From the NCBI RefSeq assembly GCF_016598485.1, contig NZ_JAEMUW010000014.1, positions 62,001 through 126,000 on the forward strand: a stretch of DNA of 64,000 bases, given 5' to 3'. The notes below the pieces were generated by a model. The model was given only the letters and a program-made list of their open reading frames with translations. It did no database searches and was not told the origin of the DNA. Shown here in pieces: positions 15,190 through 25,012 of the stretch. This DNA is from Micromonospora coerulea (GTDB lineage Bacteria; Actinomycetota; Actinomycetes; Mycobacteriales; Micromonosporaceae). Made by a program: the position numbers and the translations under genes. Every line of letters starts with the position of its first letter. Within the stretch, counting starts at the first letter, position 1.

Positions 15190-17652
15190 GTGCACTTCCC
15201 CCCGGGCATGGTCGCCGCCGCGGTGCTGAGCGGGCTCGTCGCCGCCGGCGCCACCGCGCTGCTGACCGCCTCGGCGCGCCGCCGGGCCGGGCCGCACCGC
15301 CCGGCTCACGCGCTGCTCGCGGCCGCGGCCGGCCTCGCGCTGATCACCCTCCTCGTCGGGGTCACCGCCACGTTCGCTGCCGGCGAGCACTGGGCCCACC
15401 AGCAGGGACAGCGCACCGGCTTCGCGACCCTGATCTCGGTCGGTACGGCGCTGTGCGGGCTCGCCCTCGGCGGCGCCCTGCTCCGGCTGCCCGGCACCGC
15501 CGCGGCCGGTCCCGCCACCGCCCGGCTGCTCCTCGACGGCCTGATCATGGCGAGCGCCCTGTGGTTCGTCGGCTGGGTGGCCTACGCCGAACCGACCCGC
15601 TTGCTCGGTGCGGCCACGCCGGCGGCCTGCCTGCCGATCGTGCTGGCCACGGTGACCGCCGCGTTCACCGCCGGGCTGACCATGATCATGGTGCTGCGGG
15701 CCGCCGCGCCCCGGCGCCGGCTCGCTCTCCTGGGCGCGGGCGTCACCGCGGTGAGCTGCGGCGGGCTCGGCCTCGCCGCCGGGCTCTGCCAGGCCGGGCC
15801 GGAAATGGCGCTGACCGGCGCGGCGGTGCAGGCCGCCGGCCTGCTGGCCACCGCCCTCGCCGTGCACCGGGTCGACCCGCCCGGCCAGGTAGACGTCGAC
15901 CTGATCCGCCGGGACGGCGAGTACGCCTTCGTGCCGATGTTCGCCATGGCGGCCTCGGCGATGTACCACGTCCTCCAGGGCGGCCGGTTCGACGCGTTCG
16001 GCATCGTCGCCGGGAGCGTGGAGGGCTTCGCGCTGGTGGCCCGGCAGTACCTCGCCCTGCACGACGTACGCGGCTACGCCGGCCGGCTGGCCGAGCGGGA
16101 GGCGCACTTCCGCGAGCTGGCGCACACCGACCCGCTGACCGGCCTGGCCAACCGCCGGGGGCTGCTGCGGGCGATGCACCGCTGCGTGGAGGCCGGCGTC
16201 CCGTGCGTGCTGCTCGGCCTCGACCTGGACGGCTTCAAGAACGTCAACGACATGCGCGGCCACGACGTCGGCGACGTGGTGCTCGCCGAGGTGGGCCGGC
16301 GGCTGCGCGGCAACCTGCGCCCGGGTGACCTGGCGGCCCGGCTCGGCGGCGACGAGTTCGCGGTGCTGATGCACGGTTCGACCGACGCCGACCGGGTCGC
16401 CGAGCGGCTGCTCGGGGTGCTGGGCCGCCCGTACGAGCAGCCGGAGGGGCCGGTCTTCCTCTCGGTCAGCATCGGGGTGGCCGGGAACTGTGGCGAGCCC
16501 GATGTGGAGCTGCTGCTGCGCAACGCCGACCTGGCCCTGCGCTACGCCAAGCAGCGCGGCAAGAACCGGATCGAGCGGTACGACGCCGCGTACGACCAGC
16601 TGCTGCGCCGGCGCACCATGCTCGAGCACGAGCTGCGCGGGGCCATCGAGCGCGACGAGCTGCGGCTGGCGTTCCAGCCGGTGGCCTCGCTGCCCTCGGT
16701 GCGCCCGGTCGGCGCCGAGGCGCTGCTCCGCTGGCACCACCCGGAGCTGGGCAACGTCCGGCCGGACGAGTTCATCCCCCTCGCCGAGGAGTGCGGGATG
16801 ATCGCCAAGCTGGGCGCCTGGGTGCTGCACCAGGCCTGCTACCAGCTCTCCCGCTGGCTGGCCGACGGGCACGACGTCTGGGTCTCGGTGAACGTCTCGC
16901 CCCGCGAGCTGCACGCCCCGGAGTACGTCGTCCAGGTCGCCGACGCGCTGCGCGCCCACCACGTGCCGCCGCAGCGGCTGGTGCTGGAGGTGACCGAGCA
17001 CGCCGTGGCCACCGACCTGGACGAGCTGATCCGCCGGCTGACCGCGCTGCGCCTCACCGGGGTCCGGATCGCGCTGGACGACTTCGGTGCGGGCTACTCC
17101 TCGCTGGGGCAGCTGCGCCGGCTGCCGATCGACATCCTCAAGATCGACCACAGCCTGGTCGCCGAGCACGAGCCGGTGCGTCCGGTCGGCCGGGACGGGC
17201 CGGCGTTCGCGCCGATGGTCGACATCGTCATGCGCCTCGGTCACCAGCTCGGCCTGGAGGTGATCGCCGAGGGCGTCACCAACCCGACCGAGCTGGCCGC
17301 GGTGGTCGCGGCCGGCTGCCGGTTCGGGCAGGGGGCGCTGTTCGGCTGGGGGGTGCCGGCCGAGCACCTGGAGGCGATGCTGGAGGCAGCCACCTCCCCG
17401 GGAGCACGGCCCGCCTCGGCACCGCCGGCACCACCGGCCGCCCCGGTCCGCCGGACCCCGTCGCCACTGCTGCCGCGCCTGCGGTCGAACCCGCCGGCGC
17501 CGACGCCGCAGGTGCCCGGGCAGCGCGCCCCGCAGGAGGGTTTCCCGCAGGTGGGAAGGGCCGTCGAGGCCACGTCCGGGTACGACACGCCCACGTCCGT
17601 GAACCAAAATGTGGGATCAGTTGACTCATCGCGTGAGATGCGTCAGGCTTAG
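15190..17652 (+). CDS. Membrane GGDEF-EAL c-di-GMP enzyme with intact motifs
   Basis: The 820-residue protein starts at GTG 15190 (GAGG close upstream; an ATG at 15208 is an alternative). Residues 5-295 form about eight helices. The GGDEF domain (about 310-475) has DLDGFKNVND, an inhibitory RPGD site and ARLGGDEFAVL. The EAL domain (about 485-735) has AEALLRW, SVNVSPREL, LEVTEHA, ALDDFGAGYSSL, ILKIDHSL and AEGV, all expected catalytic residues. Both synthesis and hydrolysis of c-di-GMP are therefore possible. A Pro/Ala-rich tail of about 80 residues follows. The promoter of the ilvB leader lies inside the last codons of this gene. Its domain layout matches the degenerate protein at 5790, suggesting an old duplication. 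Confidence 0.93.
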   Translation: MHFPPGMVAAAVLSGLVAAGATALLTASARRRAGPHRPAHALLAAAAGLALITLLVGVTATFAAGEHWAHQQGQRTGFATLISVGTALCGLALGGALLRLPGTAAAGPATARLLLDGLIMASALWFVGWVAYAEPTRLLGAATPAACLPIVLATVTAAFTAGLTMIMVLRAAAPRRRLALLGAGVTAVSCGGLGLAAGLCQAGPEMALTGAAVQAAGLLATALAVHRVDPPGQVDVDLIRRDGEYAFVPMFAMAASAMYHVLQGGRFDAFGIVAGSVEGFALVARQYLALHDVRGYAGRLAEREAHFRELAHTDPLTGLANRRGLLRAMHRCVEAGVPCVLLGLDLDGFKNVNDMRGHDVGDVVLAEVGRRLRGNLRPGDLAARLGGDEFAVLMHGSTDADRVAERLLGVLGRPYEQPEGPVFLSVSIGVAGNCGEPDVELLLRNADLALRYAKQRGKNRIERYDAAYDQLLRRRTMLEHELRGAIERDELRLAFQPVASLPSVRPVGAEALLRWHHPELGNVRPDEFIPLAEECGMIAKLGAWVLHQACYQLSRWLADGHDVWVSVNVSPRELHAPEYVVQVADALRAHHVPPQRLVLEVTEHAVATDLDELIRRLTALRLTGVRIALDDFGAGYSSLGQLRRLPIDILKIDHSLVAEHEPVRPVGRDGPAFAPMVDIVMRLGHQLGLEVIAEGVTNPTELAAVVAAGCRFGQGALFGWGVPAEHLEAMLEAATSPGARPASAPPAPPAAPVRRTPSPLLPRLRSNPPAPTPQVPGQRAPQEGFPQVGRAVEATSGYDTPTSVNQNVGSVDSSREMRQA
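17621..17649 (+). promoter_or_regulatory. Putative ilvB leader promoter
   Basis: TTGACT (17621-17626) and CAGGCT (17644-17649) are separated by 17 bp, close to the vegetative consensus. The predicted transcription start is at about 17656-17657, exactly at the ATG of the leader peptide, so the leader ORF would be read without a ribosome binding site. The promoter overlaps the 3' end of the GGDEF-EAL gene. Confidence 0.6.
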
Positions 17653-17656
17653 CCGC

Positions 17657-17692
17657 ATGTCGTCGAACCGGTCGCTGCGAGTACTTACCTGA
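17657..17692 (+). CDS. ilvB leader peptide (11 aa)
   Basis: ATG at 17657 opens an 11-codon ORF encoding MSSNRSLRVLT, ending in TGA at 17690-17692. Three of the last five codons are Leu-Val-Leu (CTG, GTA, CTT with an Arg codon between), and GTA and CTT are rare in this GC-rich genome. The stop codon touches the first base pair of the following stem-loop. A ribosome that stalls for charged Leu or Val tRNA would sit on the stem, the usual layout of an amino acid attenuator. No Shine-Dalgarno sequence precedes it, which fits translation from a 5'-terminal ATG. Confidence 0.65.
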   Translation: MSSNRSLRVLT

Positions 17693-17752
17693 GCGCACTC
17701 TCCCTCACCGAGAGTGCGCTGGCCCCGTGCATCCTGCACGTGGGCCGTTTTT
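17692..17752 (+). terminator. ilvB attenuator: leader stem-loop followed by U-tract terminator
   Basis: Stem 1 pairs AGCGCACTCTC (17692-17702) with GAGAGTGCGCT (17710-17720), 11 bp perfect, loop of 7. It abuts stem 2, GGCCCCGTGCA (17721-17731) with TGCACGTGGGCC (17735-17746), 11 bp with one bulged T and a 3-nt loop, followed by GTTTTTATT. Stem 2 plus the T-run is an intrinsic terminator 88 bp before the ilvB start. I could not find a convincing alternative pairing that would act as antiterminator. Known attenuators of this type control ilvBNC in Corynebacterium glutamicum. Confidence 0.75.
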
Positions 17753-17840
17753 ATTGCCGTCGGACCCATCGGGGCGGGCCCCGCCCGCGTTGCACTCTGT
17801 GAAACAGCCTCACCCACTCCAGCCGAAGGCCTGAACCGCC

Positions 17841-19727
17841 ATGACGAGACCCACGCCAGAGACCCTCGCCCACTCCGTCCGACGCGCCCGCCCGGCCACC
17901 GAGCCGGCGGCCGACGCCGAGCACGCCCCCGCCCCCCGTAACGGGGCCGCCCCCGCCGCGCCGGCGGTACGGCAGCCCGCCCCGGCGCAGGTCTCCGGCG
18001 CCGGATCGCTGGTGCGGTCGCTCGAGGCGCTCGGCGTCGACGTGGTCTTCGGCATCCCGGGCGGCGCGATCCTGCCGGCGTACGACCCGCTCTACGACTC
18101 CACCGTCCGGCACATCCTGGTCCGGCACGAGCAGGGCGCCGGCCACGCCGCCACCGGCTACGCCCAGGCCACCGGCAAGGTCGGCGTCTGCATCGCCACC
18201 TCCGGACCGGGCGCGACCAACCTGGTCACGCCGATCGCGGACGCGTACATGGACTCGGTGGCGCTGGTGGCGATCACCGGCCAGGTCGCGCGGCCGTCGA
18301 TCGGCACGGACGCCTTCCAGGAGGCGGACATCCAGGGCATCACCCTGCCGATCACCAAGCACAACTTCCTGGTGCAGACCGCCGAGGAGATCCCGCAGGT
18401 GCTGGCCGAGGCGTTCCACCTGGCCTCGACCGGCCGCCCCGGCCCGGTGCTGGTGGACATCCCCAAGGACGTCCTCCAGGCGCCGACCACCTTCGCCTGG
18501 CCGCCGACGCTGGACCTGCCCGGCTACCGGCCGACCCTGCACCCGCACGGCAAGCAGATCCGGGAGGCGGCCCGGCTGATGACCGGCGCCCGCCGCCCAG
18601 TGCTCTACGTCGGTGGCGGCGTGCTCAAGGCCGGTGCCACCGAGGGGCTGCGCCGGCTGGCGGAGCTGACCGGCATCCCGGTGGTCACCACGCTGATGGC
18701 GCTCGGCGCGTTCCCCGACTCGCACCCGCAGCACCTCGGCATGCCGGGCATGCACGGCACCGTCGCCGCGGTCTACGGCCTGCAGAAGGCCGACCTGATC
18801 GTGGCGCTCGGGGCCCGCTTCGACGACCGGGTCACCGGCAAGCTGGACTCGTTCGCGCCGGACGCGACCGTGGTGCACGCCGACATCGACCCCGCCGAGA
18901 TCGGCAAGAACCGGCACGCGGACGTGCCGATCGTCGGCGACGCCCGGCACGTGATCGACGAGCTGATCACGGCGGTCACCACGGAGAAGTCCGCCCACCC
19001 GGCCATCGACCTCGGTGACTGGTGGACCCAGCTCGACGACCTGCGCAAGCGTTACCCGCTCGGGTACGAGGAGCCGGCCGACGGCACCCTCTCCCCGCAG
19101 TACGTGATCAAGCGGCTGGGCGAGATCGCGGGCCCGGACACCATCTTCGTGGCCGGCGTCGGGCAGCACCAGATGTGGGCCAGCCAGTTCATCTCGTACG
19201 AGAAGCCGTACACCTGGCTCAACTCCGGCGGCCTCGGCACCATGGGGTACGCGGTGCCCGCCGCGATGGGCGCCAAGGTCGGCAAGCCGGACACGGTGGT
19301 CTGGGCGGTGGACGGCGACGGCTGCTTCCAGATGACCAACCAGGAGCTGGCCACCTGCGCGCTGGAGGGCATCCCGGTCAAGATCGCCGTGATCAACAAC
19401 GGCAACCTGGGCATGGTCCGGCAGTGGCAGACCCTCTTCTACGGCGAGCGCTACTCCAACACCGAGCTGGGCACCCACAAGCACCGCATCCCGGACTTCG
19501 TCAAGCTCGCCGAGGCGCTCGGCTGCGTCGGGCTGCGCTGCGAGAACGCCGCCGACGTGGACAAGACCATCGAGGCGGCCATGGCGATCAACGACGCCCC
19601 GGTGGTCATCGACTTCGTGGTCGGCAAGGACGCCATGGTCTGGCCGATGGTCGCCGCCGGCACCGGCAACGACGAGATCATGTTCGCCCGGGGCGTCCGC
19701 CCCGCCTTCGACGAGGACGAGATCTGA
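17841..19727 (+). CDS. ilvB: Acetolactate synthase large subunit
   Basis: The 628-residue catalytic subunit condenses pyruvate with pyruvate or 2-oxobutyrate, the first common step of valine/leucine and isoleucine synthesis. Three thiamine-diphosphate enzyme domains are visible: N-terminal VFGIPGGAILPAYD with RHEQGAGHAATGYA (catalytic Glu), the middle FAD-type domain, and the C-terminal diphosphate motif GDGCFQMTNQELATC to INN. A 50-residue Pro/Ala-rich N-terminal extension precedes the conserved core, common in actinobacteria. The ATG at 17841 follows GAAGG at 11 bases. The gene overlaps ilvN by one base (TGATG). Expression is probably set by the upstream attenuator. Confidence 0.97.
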   Translation: MTRPTPETLAHSVRRARPATEPAADAEHAPAPRNGAAPAAPAVRQPAPAQVSGAGSLVRSLEALGVDVVFGIPGGAILPAYDPLYDSTVRHILVRHEQGAGHAATGYAQATGKVGVCIATSGPGATNLVTPIADAYMDSVALVAITGQVARPSIGTDAFQEADIQGITLPITKHNFLVQTAEEIPQVLAEAFHLASTGRPGPVLVDIPKDVLQAPTTFAWPPTLDLPGYRPTLHPHGKQIREAARLMTGARRPVLYVGGGVLKAGATEGLRRLAELTGIPVVTTLMALGAFPDSHPQHLGMPGMHGTVAAVYGLQKADLIVALGARFDDRVTGKLDSFAPDATVVHADIDPAEIGKNRHADVPIVGDARHVIDELITAVTTEKSAHPAIDLGDWWTQLDDLRKRYPLGYEEPADGTLSPQYVIKRLGEIAGPDTIFVAGVGQHQMWASQFISYEKPYTWLNSGGLGTMGYAVPAAMGAKVGKPDTVVWAVDGDGCFQMTNQELATCALEGIPVKIAVINNGNLGMVRQWQTLFYGERYSNTELGTHKHRIPDFVKLAEALGCVGLRCENAADVDKTIEAAMAINDAPVVIDFVVGKDAMVWPMVAAGTGNDEIMFARGVRPAFDEDEI

Positions 19728-20242
19728 TGACTCTGCACACCCTGTCCGTCCTGGTGGAGAACAAGCCGGGTGTGCTGGCCCGGGTCTCCGGCCTGTTCTC
19801 CCGGCGCGGCTTCAACATCGACAGCCTCGCCGTGGGCGAGACCGAGAACCCGGACGTCTCCCGGATCACCATCGTGGTCAACGCCGAGTCGTCCCCGCTG
19901 GAGCAGGTCACCAAACAGCTCAACAAGCTGGTCAACGTACTCAAGATCGTGGAGCTGGACTCGCAGGTCTCGGTCGCCCGGGAGTTGCTGCTGGTCAAGG
20001 TCCGCGCGGACCGCACCGCCCGCGCGCAGGTGCTGGAGACGGTCAACCTGTTCCGCGCCCGGGTGGTCGACGTCGCGCCGGACACGCTGACCATCGAGGC
20101 CACCGGCACCCCCGACAAGCTCGACGCGCTGCTGCGCGACCTGGAGCCGTTCGGCATCAAGGAGATGGTCCAGTCCGGCACGGTGGCGATCGGGCGCGGC
20201 TCGCGCTCCATCACCGCCGGCCCCGCGCTGCGCGCCGCCTGA
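19727..20242 (+). CDS. ilvN: Acetolactate synthase small (regulatory) subunit
   Basis: The 171-residue subunit activates IlvB and gives valine feedback inhibition. The N-terminal ACT domain reads LSVLVENKPGVLARVSGLFSRRG-type sequence with FNIDSLAVG, followed by the C-terminal ACT-like domain with ELLLVKV and LEPFGIKEMVQSG. Length is normal. Its ATG overlaps the ilvB stop codon by one base, so translation is coupled and the subunits are made together. The 55-bp gap after it leads to ilvC. Confidence 0.97.
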   Translation: MTLHTLSVLVENKPGVLARVSGLFSRRGFNIDSLAVGETENPDVSRITIVVNAESSPLEQVTKQLNKLVNVLKIVELDSQVSVARELLLVKVRADRTARAQVLETVNLFRARVVDVAPDTLTIEATGTPDKLDALLRDLEPFGIKEMVQSGTVAIGRGSRSITAGPALRAA

Positions 20243-20297
20243 AACCACCGCACAAGTCCACGACGGCCGTCCGGACCGCCGTATGAAAGGGAAGTCA

Positions 20298-21311
<1,014 letters not shown>

Positions 21312-21331
21312 CCTCGATCAGGTTGCTCCGA

Positions 21332-21378
21332 GGCGGCCCGCGGCCCGACCCTCTCCCCGGCGTCGGGCCCGGGCTGCC
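21332..21378. terminator. Bidirectional hairpin between ilvC and the TPR gene
   Basis: An imperfect nested stem: GGCGGCCC (21332-21339) with GGGCTGCC (21371-21378), then GGCCCGAC (21342-21349) with GTCGGGCC (21362-21369). It fills the gap between the convergent ilvC and TPR-protein genes and lacks a U-tract, as is common for GC-rich actinobacterial terminators. Confidence 0.5.
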
Positions 21379-21379
21379 G

Positions 21380-23080
21380 TCACGTTTCCGCCGGGGTCTC
21401 CGCCTTGGCGGCGATCCGCTCCGCCTCCTCGGGGCGGCCCAGCGCCGCGAGGGTGCGGGCCAGGTTGCGCAGCGGCGCCACGGCCTCCGCGGGCGGCAGG
21501 CCGGAGTCCGCCGCCCGGATAAGCGCGACGCTCTCCTCGTGCGCAGGCAGCGCCTCGGCCAGCCGGCCCAGGGCGTGCAGCCGGTTACCCAGGTTCCCCA
21601 GCGCCTGAGCCAGGTCCGACCGGTGTGCCGCCGGGTCCTCCGCGAACAGCTCGCGGCGGAGGGCCACGCACTCGCGCAGCAGCTCGGCTGCCTCCCGTAC
21701 GTCGCCCGTCCGGTTGACGGCCCGCTCCAGCCCGAACAGCGCGTGCCCCAGCAGCTCGCGGTGCCGGGGATCCGCTTCGGCCAGCTGCCGGGCCAGCGCT
21801 ACCGCCTCCCGCCCGGCGGTCACGCCGTCCAGCCCCGCCACGCGGTCCAGCAGGGGGGCGGCGGGCCGCCCGTCCACGGCGGGCAGGTCGAACGCGGTCA
21901 TCGCCACGACCATGGCCAGCCCGCGTACCAGCAGCGGCTGGAACACCTCAGGCAGTTCGTCGGCCCGCCGCCGGCAGACCGGGACGAGTTCGTCCAGCAG
22001 CGGCTCGACCTCGTCCCACTGGCCGGCCGACATCCGGGCGACGGCGAGTGCGATCAGGGCCCAGGCCAGCTCCGCGTCACTGGCGCCCCGGGCGGTTTCG
22101 ACCGCCTCAGCGACGCGGTCGGCCCCGGCCTCCGGCTCGCCGGACCGCAGCAGCAGCCCGCCGTACGTGCGCAGCGCGGCGGCCAGATCGCTTCGGCTAC
22201 CGGCCAAACCATTCTCGACCAGCCAGCGCTGGTGATCGACCGCCTCTTCCGCCGCCCGGAGGGCCGCGTCCGGCTCGCCGAGCGCCTCCCGGCAGTACGC
22301 CACGGTGCGCAGTAGCCGGCCGAGCATCGACCGGGCCTGCAGCGACTGAAGGCGCAGCCAGAACCAGGTTTCGAGGTCGCCGCGGAACTCCTCGGCGAGG
22401 GCGAGCGCGTCCTCCCAACGACCCACTGCGGTCAGGCTCTCCGCCAGCCCGGCCGCCGCAACCTGACCGGTAAGCCTCCAGCGGGACTGCTTGTGCATGG
22501 AAAGTTCTCGGTAGAGGTTCATCGCCGCCTGGTGGGCGGCCAGTGCCTCCTCCGGCCGGCCGAGCGCTCCCTGGCAGTCCCCGATCGCGATCAGCGTCCG
22601 GGCCAGTCCCATCCGCTCCGCGGCTCGGACCGGTGCGCACCTCCGCCAGGTGGCCTGGGCGCTGAGCGCCAGCCGCAGGGCCTCGCGTACTGCGCCGGTG
22701 GCGTGCAGCGACGTTGCCACGAGCCTTCGGGCCTCCGCGAGGACGAGCAGCGCCTCCCGGTCGCCGGCGTCCTGGACGTAGCCGATCGCCTCGCGTCCCT
22801 GCGCCATCGCGGAGGCTACGGTGTGGCCATCGGGGACGGTAGCCTGCGCAACCAGGGCCCGGGCGAGCCCGGCGAGGTGTCGGCCCGGCTGGTCCCGCTC
22901 AAGCCGGCGGTAGAGGGCCACCGCTTCCTCCGCCGACGCCGTGCGCCGCGCGGTCGAGCCGGGCAGTCCGCTCACCTGATGGGACCGGGTGACCAACGCC
23001 TCGGCCAGCCGTGGGCCGTACCGGAGGGGGTCGTGCCGGGCGAGTGGGCGTAGCAGCGCGATGCGGACGGCGAGTGACAC
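21380..23080 (-). CDS. Tetratricopeptide repeat protein
   Basis: The 566-residue protein starts at GTG 23080, with GGGGAGGGAG upstream at good distance. It consists of helix-turn-helix repeats of about 40 residues along its length, for example AEEAVALYRRLERDQPGRHLAGLARAL, PEEALAAHQAAMNLYREL, REALGEPDAALRAAEEAVDHQR and AELLRECVALRRELFAEDP; each carries the Ala/Leu/Gly pattern of TPR units (quoted pieces only). No enzymatic, DNA-binding or membrane domain is attached. Such stand-alone actinobacterial TPR proteins probably hold protein complexes together, but no partner is suggested by the neighbours, which are convergent ilvC and divergent serA. Confidence 0.8.
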   Translation of the reverse strand: MSLAVRIALLRPLARHDPLRYGPRLAEALVTRSHQVSGLPGSTARRTASAEEAVALYRRLERDQPGRHLAGLARALVAQATVPDGHTVASAMAQGREAIGYVQDAGDREALLVLAEARRLVATSLHATGAVREALRLALSAQATWRRCAPVRAAERMGLARTLIAIGDCQGALGRPEEALAAHQAAMNLYRELSMHKQSRWRLTGQVAAAGLAESLTAVGRWEDALALAEEFRGDLETWFWLRLQSLQARSMLGRLLRTVAYCREALGEPDAALRAAEEAVDHQRWLVENGLAGSRSDLAAALRTYGGLLLRSGEPEAGADRVAEAVETARGASDAELAWALIALAVARMSAGQWDEVEPLLDELVPVCRRRADELPEVFQPLLVRGLAMVVAMTAFDLPAVDGRPAAPLLDRVAGLDGVTAGREAVALARQLAEADPRHRELLGHALFGLERAVNRTGDVREAAELLRECVALRRELFAEDPAAHRSDLAQALGNLGNRLHALGRLAEALPAHEESVALIRAADSGLPPAEAVAPLRNLARTLAALGRPEEAERIAAKAETPAET

Positions 23081-23241
23081 CCGACGCTCCCTCCCCGTGC
23101 GGACGCTGGTCTTCGTTGTACCGGAGCGCCTGCAACTCCTGAACCGGGTGAACGGGGGAGGTCCGACGTGCGAAAAGCCGTTGTGAGGGCACTCACCCCA
23201 CGGTCCGGGACACGCCGGCGGGTGGGCCACCTACCATCCCT

Positions 23242-23266
23242 GTTAGGTGCGTAGCCGGCACCTGAC
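23242..23266 (+). promoter_or_regulatory. Hairpin in the serA leader
   Basis: GTTAGGTGC (23242-23250) can pair with GCACCTGAC (23258-23266), nine pairs with one T-G wobble and a 7-nt loop, 82 bp before the serA ATG. It could be an operator or an mRNA structure. TACCAT at 23232-23237 resembles a -10 box just before it. The remaining divergent region (23081-23347) shows nothing else I can name. Confidence 0.3.
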
Positions 23267-23347
23267 GGCCATGGCACGGATCAGCGCAGGGCGCAGCGCG
23301 GCGTCCCGACGCCCCAGGCCGACCGCATACGACGTCTACGAGGACCA

Positions 23348-24946
23348 ATGAATCCTGTCGTACTGATCGCCGAAGAACTCGCTCCCGCCGCCATCGAGGT
23401 GCTCGCGCACGACTTCGACGTACGCCACGTCGACGGCACCGACCGCGCGGCCCTGCTCTCCGCGCTCGCCGAGGCCGACGCGGTGATCGTGCGCAGCGCC
23501 ACCCAGATCGACGCCGAGGCGATCGCCGCCGCGCCGCGCCTGAAGGTGGTCGCCCGGGCCGGCGTCGGGCTGGACAACGTCGAGGTGCCGGCCGCCACCG
23601 CGCGGGGCGTCATGGTCGTCAACGCCCCCACCTCCAACATCGTCTCCGCCGCCGAGCAGGCCGTCGCGCTGCTGCTCGCCGTCGCCCGCAACACCGCCGC
23701 GGCCAGCGCCGCGCTCAAGGCGGGGGAGTGGAAGCGGTCCAAGTACACCGGCGTCGAGCTCCAGGGCAAGACCGTCGGCGTGGTCGGTCTCGGCCGCATC
23801 GGCGTGCTCTTCGCGCAGCGGATCGCCGCCTTCGGCACCCGGCTGATCGCGTACGACCCCTACATCCAGCCGGCCCGCGCCGCCCAGCTCGGCGTCCGCC
23901 TGGTCGGGCTGGAGGAGCTGCTGCGGGAGGCCGACTTCATCTCCATCCACCTGCCGAAGACCCCGGAGACGGTGGGCCTGATCGGCGAGAAGGAGCTGTC
24001 GATCGTCAAGCCGGGCGTGCGGATCGTCAACGCCGCCCGCGGCGGTCTGGTGGACGAGCAGGCCCTGGCCGACGCGATCGCCGAGGGCCGGGTCGCCGGC
24101 GCCGGCGTCGACGTGTACGCCAAGGAGCCCTGCACCTCCTCGCCGCTGTTCGCCTTCGACAACGTGGTGGCCACCCCGCACCTGGGCGCCTCCACCCATG
24201 AGGCGCAGGACAAGGCCGGCCTGGCCGTCGCCAAGAGCGTCAAGCTGGCGTTGCAGGGCGAGTTCGTGCCGGACGCGGTGAACGTGCAGGCCGGCGGCGT
24301 GGTCGCCGAGGACGTCCGCCCGTTGCTGCCGCTGGCCGAGAAGCTGGGCCGGGCCTTCACCGCGGTGGCCGGCGGGGTCGCCGCCAGCGTGACGGTGGAG
24401 GTACGCGGCGAGATCGTCAACCACGACGTCTCGGTGCTCAAGCTCGCCGCCACCAAGGGCCTGTTCAGCTCGGTGGTGGAGGAGCAGGTCACCTACGTCA
24501 ACGCGCCGCACCTGGCGGCGGAGCGGGGCGTCGAGGTGACCCTGACGACCCAGGCCGAGACGGTCGACCACGCCAACCTGGTGACCGTACGCGGCGCGCT
24601 GCCGGACGGCCGGACGGTGAGCGTCTCCGGCACGGTGACCAGCACCGGCACCCGGGACATCATCAAGCTGACCGAGGTGGACGGCTTCGACGTGGAGATC
24701 GGCGCGGAGGGCATCCTGGTCTTCCTGCGCTACGTCGACCGGCCGGGCGTGGTCGGCACCGTCGGCACCCTGCTCGGCGAGGCCGGGGTCAACATCGCCG
24801 CGATGCAGGTGGCCCGCCGGGAGGCCGGCGGCGAGACGCTGATGACGCTCACCGTCGACCAGGCCCTCGGGGCGGATCTGCTCAGCTCGGCGGCCGACTC
24901 GATCGGGGCGGTCGCGGCCAGCGCCGCCGACCTGCGCGACGAGTAG
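23348..24946 (+). CDS. serA: D-3-phosphoglycerate dehydrogenase
   Basis: The 532-residue enzyme oxidises 3-phosphoglycerate to 3-phosphohydroxypyruvate, the first step of serine synthesis. The catalytic domain holds VGVVGLGRIG (NAD motif), NAARGGLVDE (Arg and following Glu) and TPHLGASTHEAQ (His). An intervening ASB domain (about residues 318-450) and a C-terminal ACT domain (about 455-525; FLRYVDRPGVVGTVG) mark the long type I form found in mycobacteria, where serine inhibits through these domains. The ATG at 23348 has GAGGACC just upstream. A strong hairpin follows the stop. In mycobacteria serA lies next to leuB, as here with two genes inserted. Confidence 0.97.
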   Translation: MNPVVLIAEELAPAAIEVLAHDFDVRHVDGTDRAALLSALAEADAVIVRSATQIDAEAIAAAPRLKVVARAGVGLDNVEVPAATARGVMVVNAPTSNIVSAAEQAVALLLAVARNTAAASAALKAGEWKRSKYTGVELQGKTVGVVGLGRIGVLFAQRIAAFGTRLIAYDPYIQPARAAQLGVRLVGLEELLREADFISIHLPKTPETVGLIGEKELSIVKPGVRIVNAARGGLVDEQALADAIAEGRVAGAGVDVYAKEPCTSSPLFAFDNVVATPHLGASTHEAQDKAGLAVAKSVKLALQGEFVPDAVNVQAGGVVAEDVRPLLPLAEKLGRAFTAVAGGVAASVTVEVRGEIVNHDVSVLKLAATKGLFSSVVEEQVTYVNAPHLAAERGVEVTLTTQAETVDHANLVTVRGALPDGRTVSVSGTVTSTGTRDIIKLTEVDGFDVEIGAEGILVFLRYVDRPGVVGTVGTLLGEAGVNIAAMQVARREAGGETLMTLTVDQALGADLLSSAADSIGAVAASAADLRDE

Positions 24947-24963
24947 TCCACCCGCGACACATC

Positions 24964-24992
24964 GGGGGCCCGGCCGGCATGGCCGGGCCCCT
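24964..24992. terminator. Terminator between serA and the convergent gene
   Basis: GGGGCCCGGCC (24965-24975) and GGCCGGGCCCC (24981-24991) form a perfect 11-bp stem with a 5-nt loop in the 66-bp gap between the converging serA and the 25013-25369 gene. No U-tract follows on the plus strand beyond CTCGTCGT. It probably serves both genes. Confidence 0.7.
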
Positions 24993-25012
24993 CGTCGTGC
25001 CGTGCCCGCGGC

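Noticed and set aside
17653..17840. T-box riboswitch upstream of ilvB
   Set aside because: No stem I specifier loop or T-box sequence is visible, whereas a leader peptide and terminator are.
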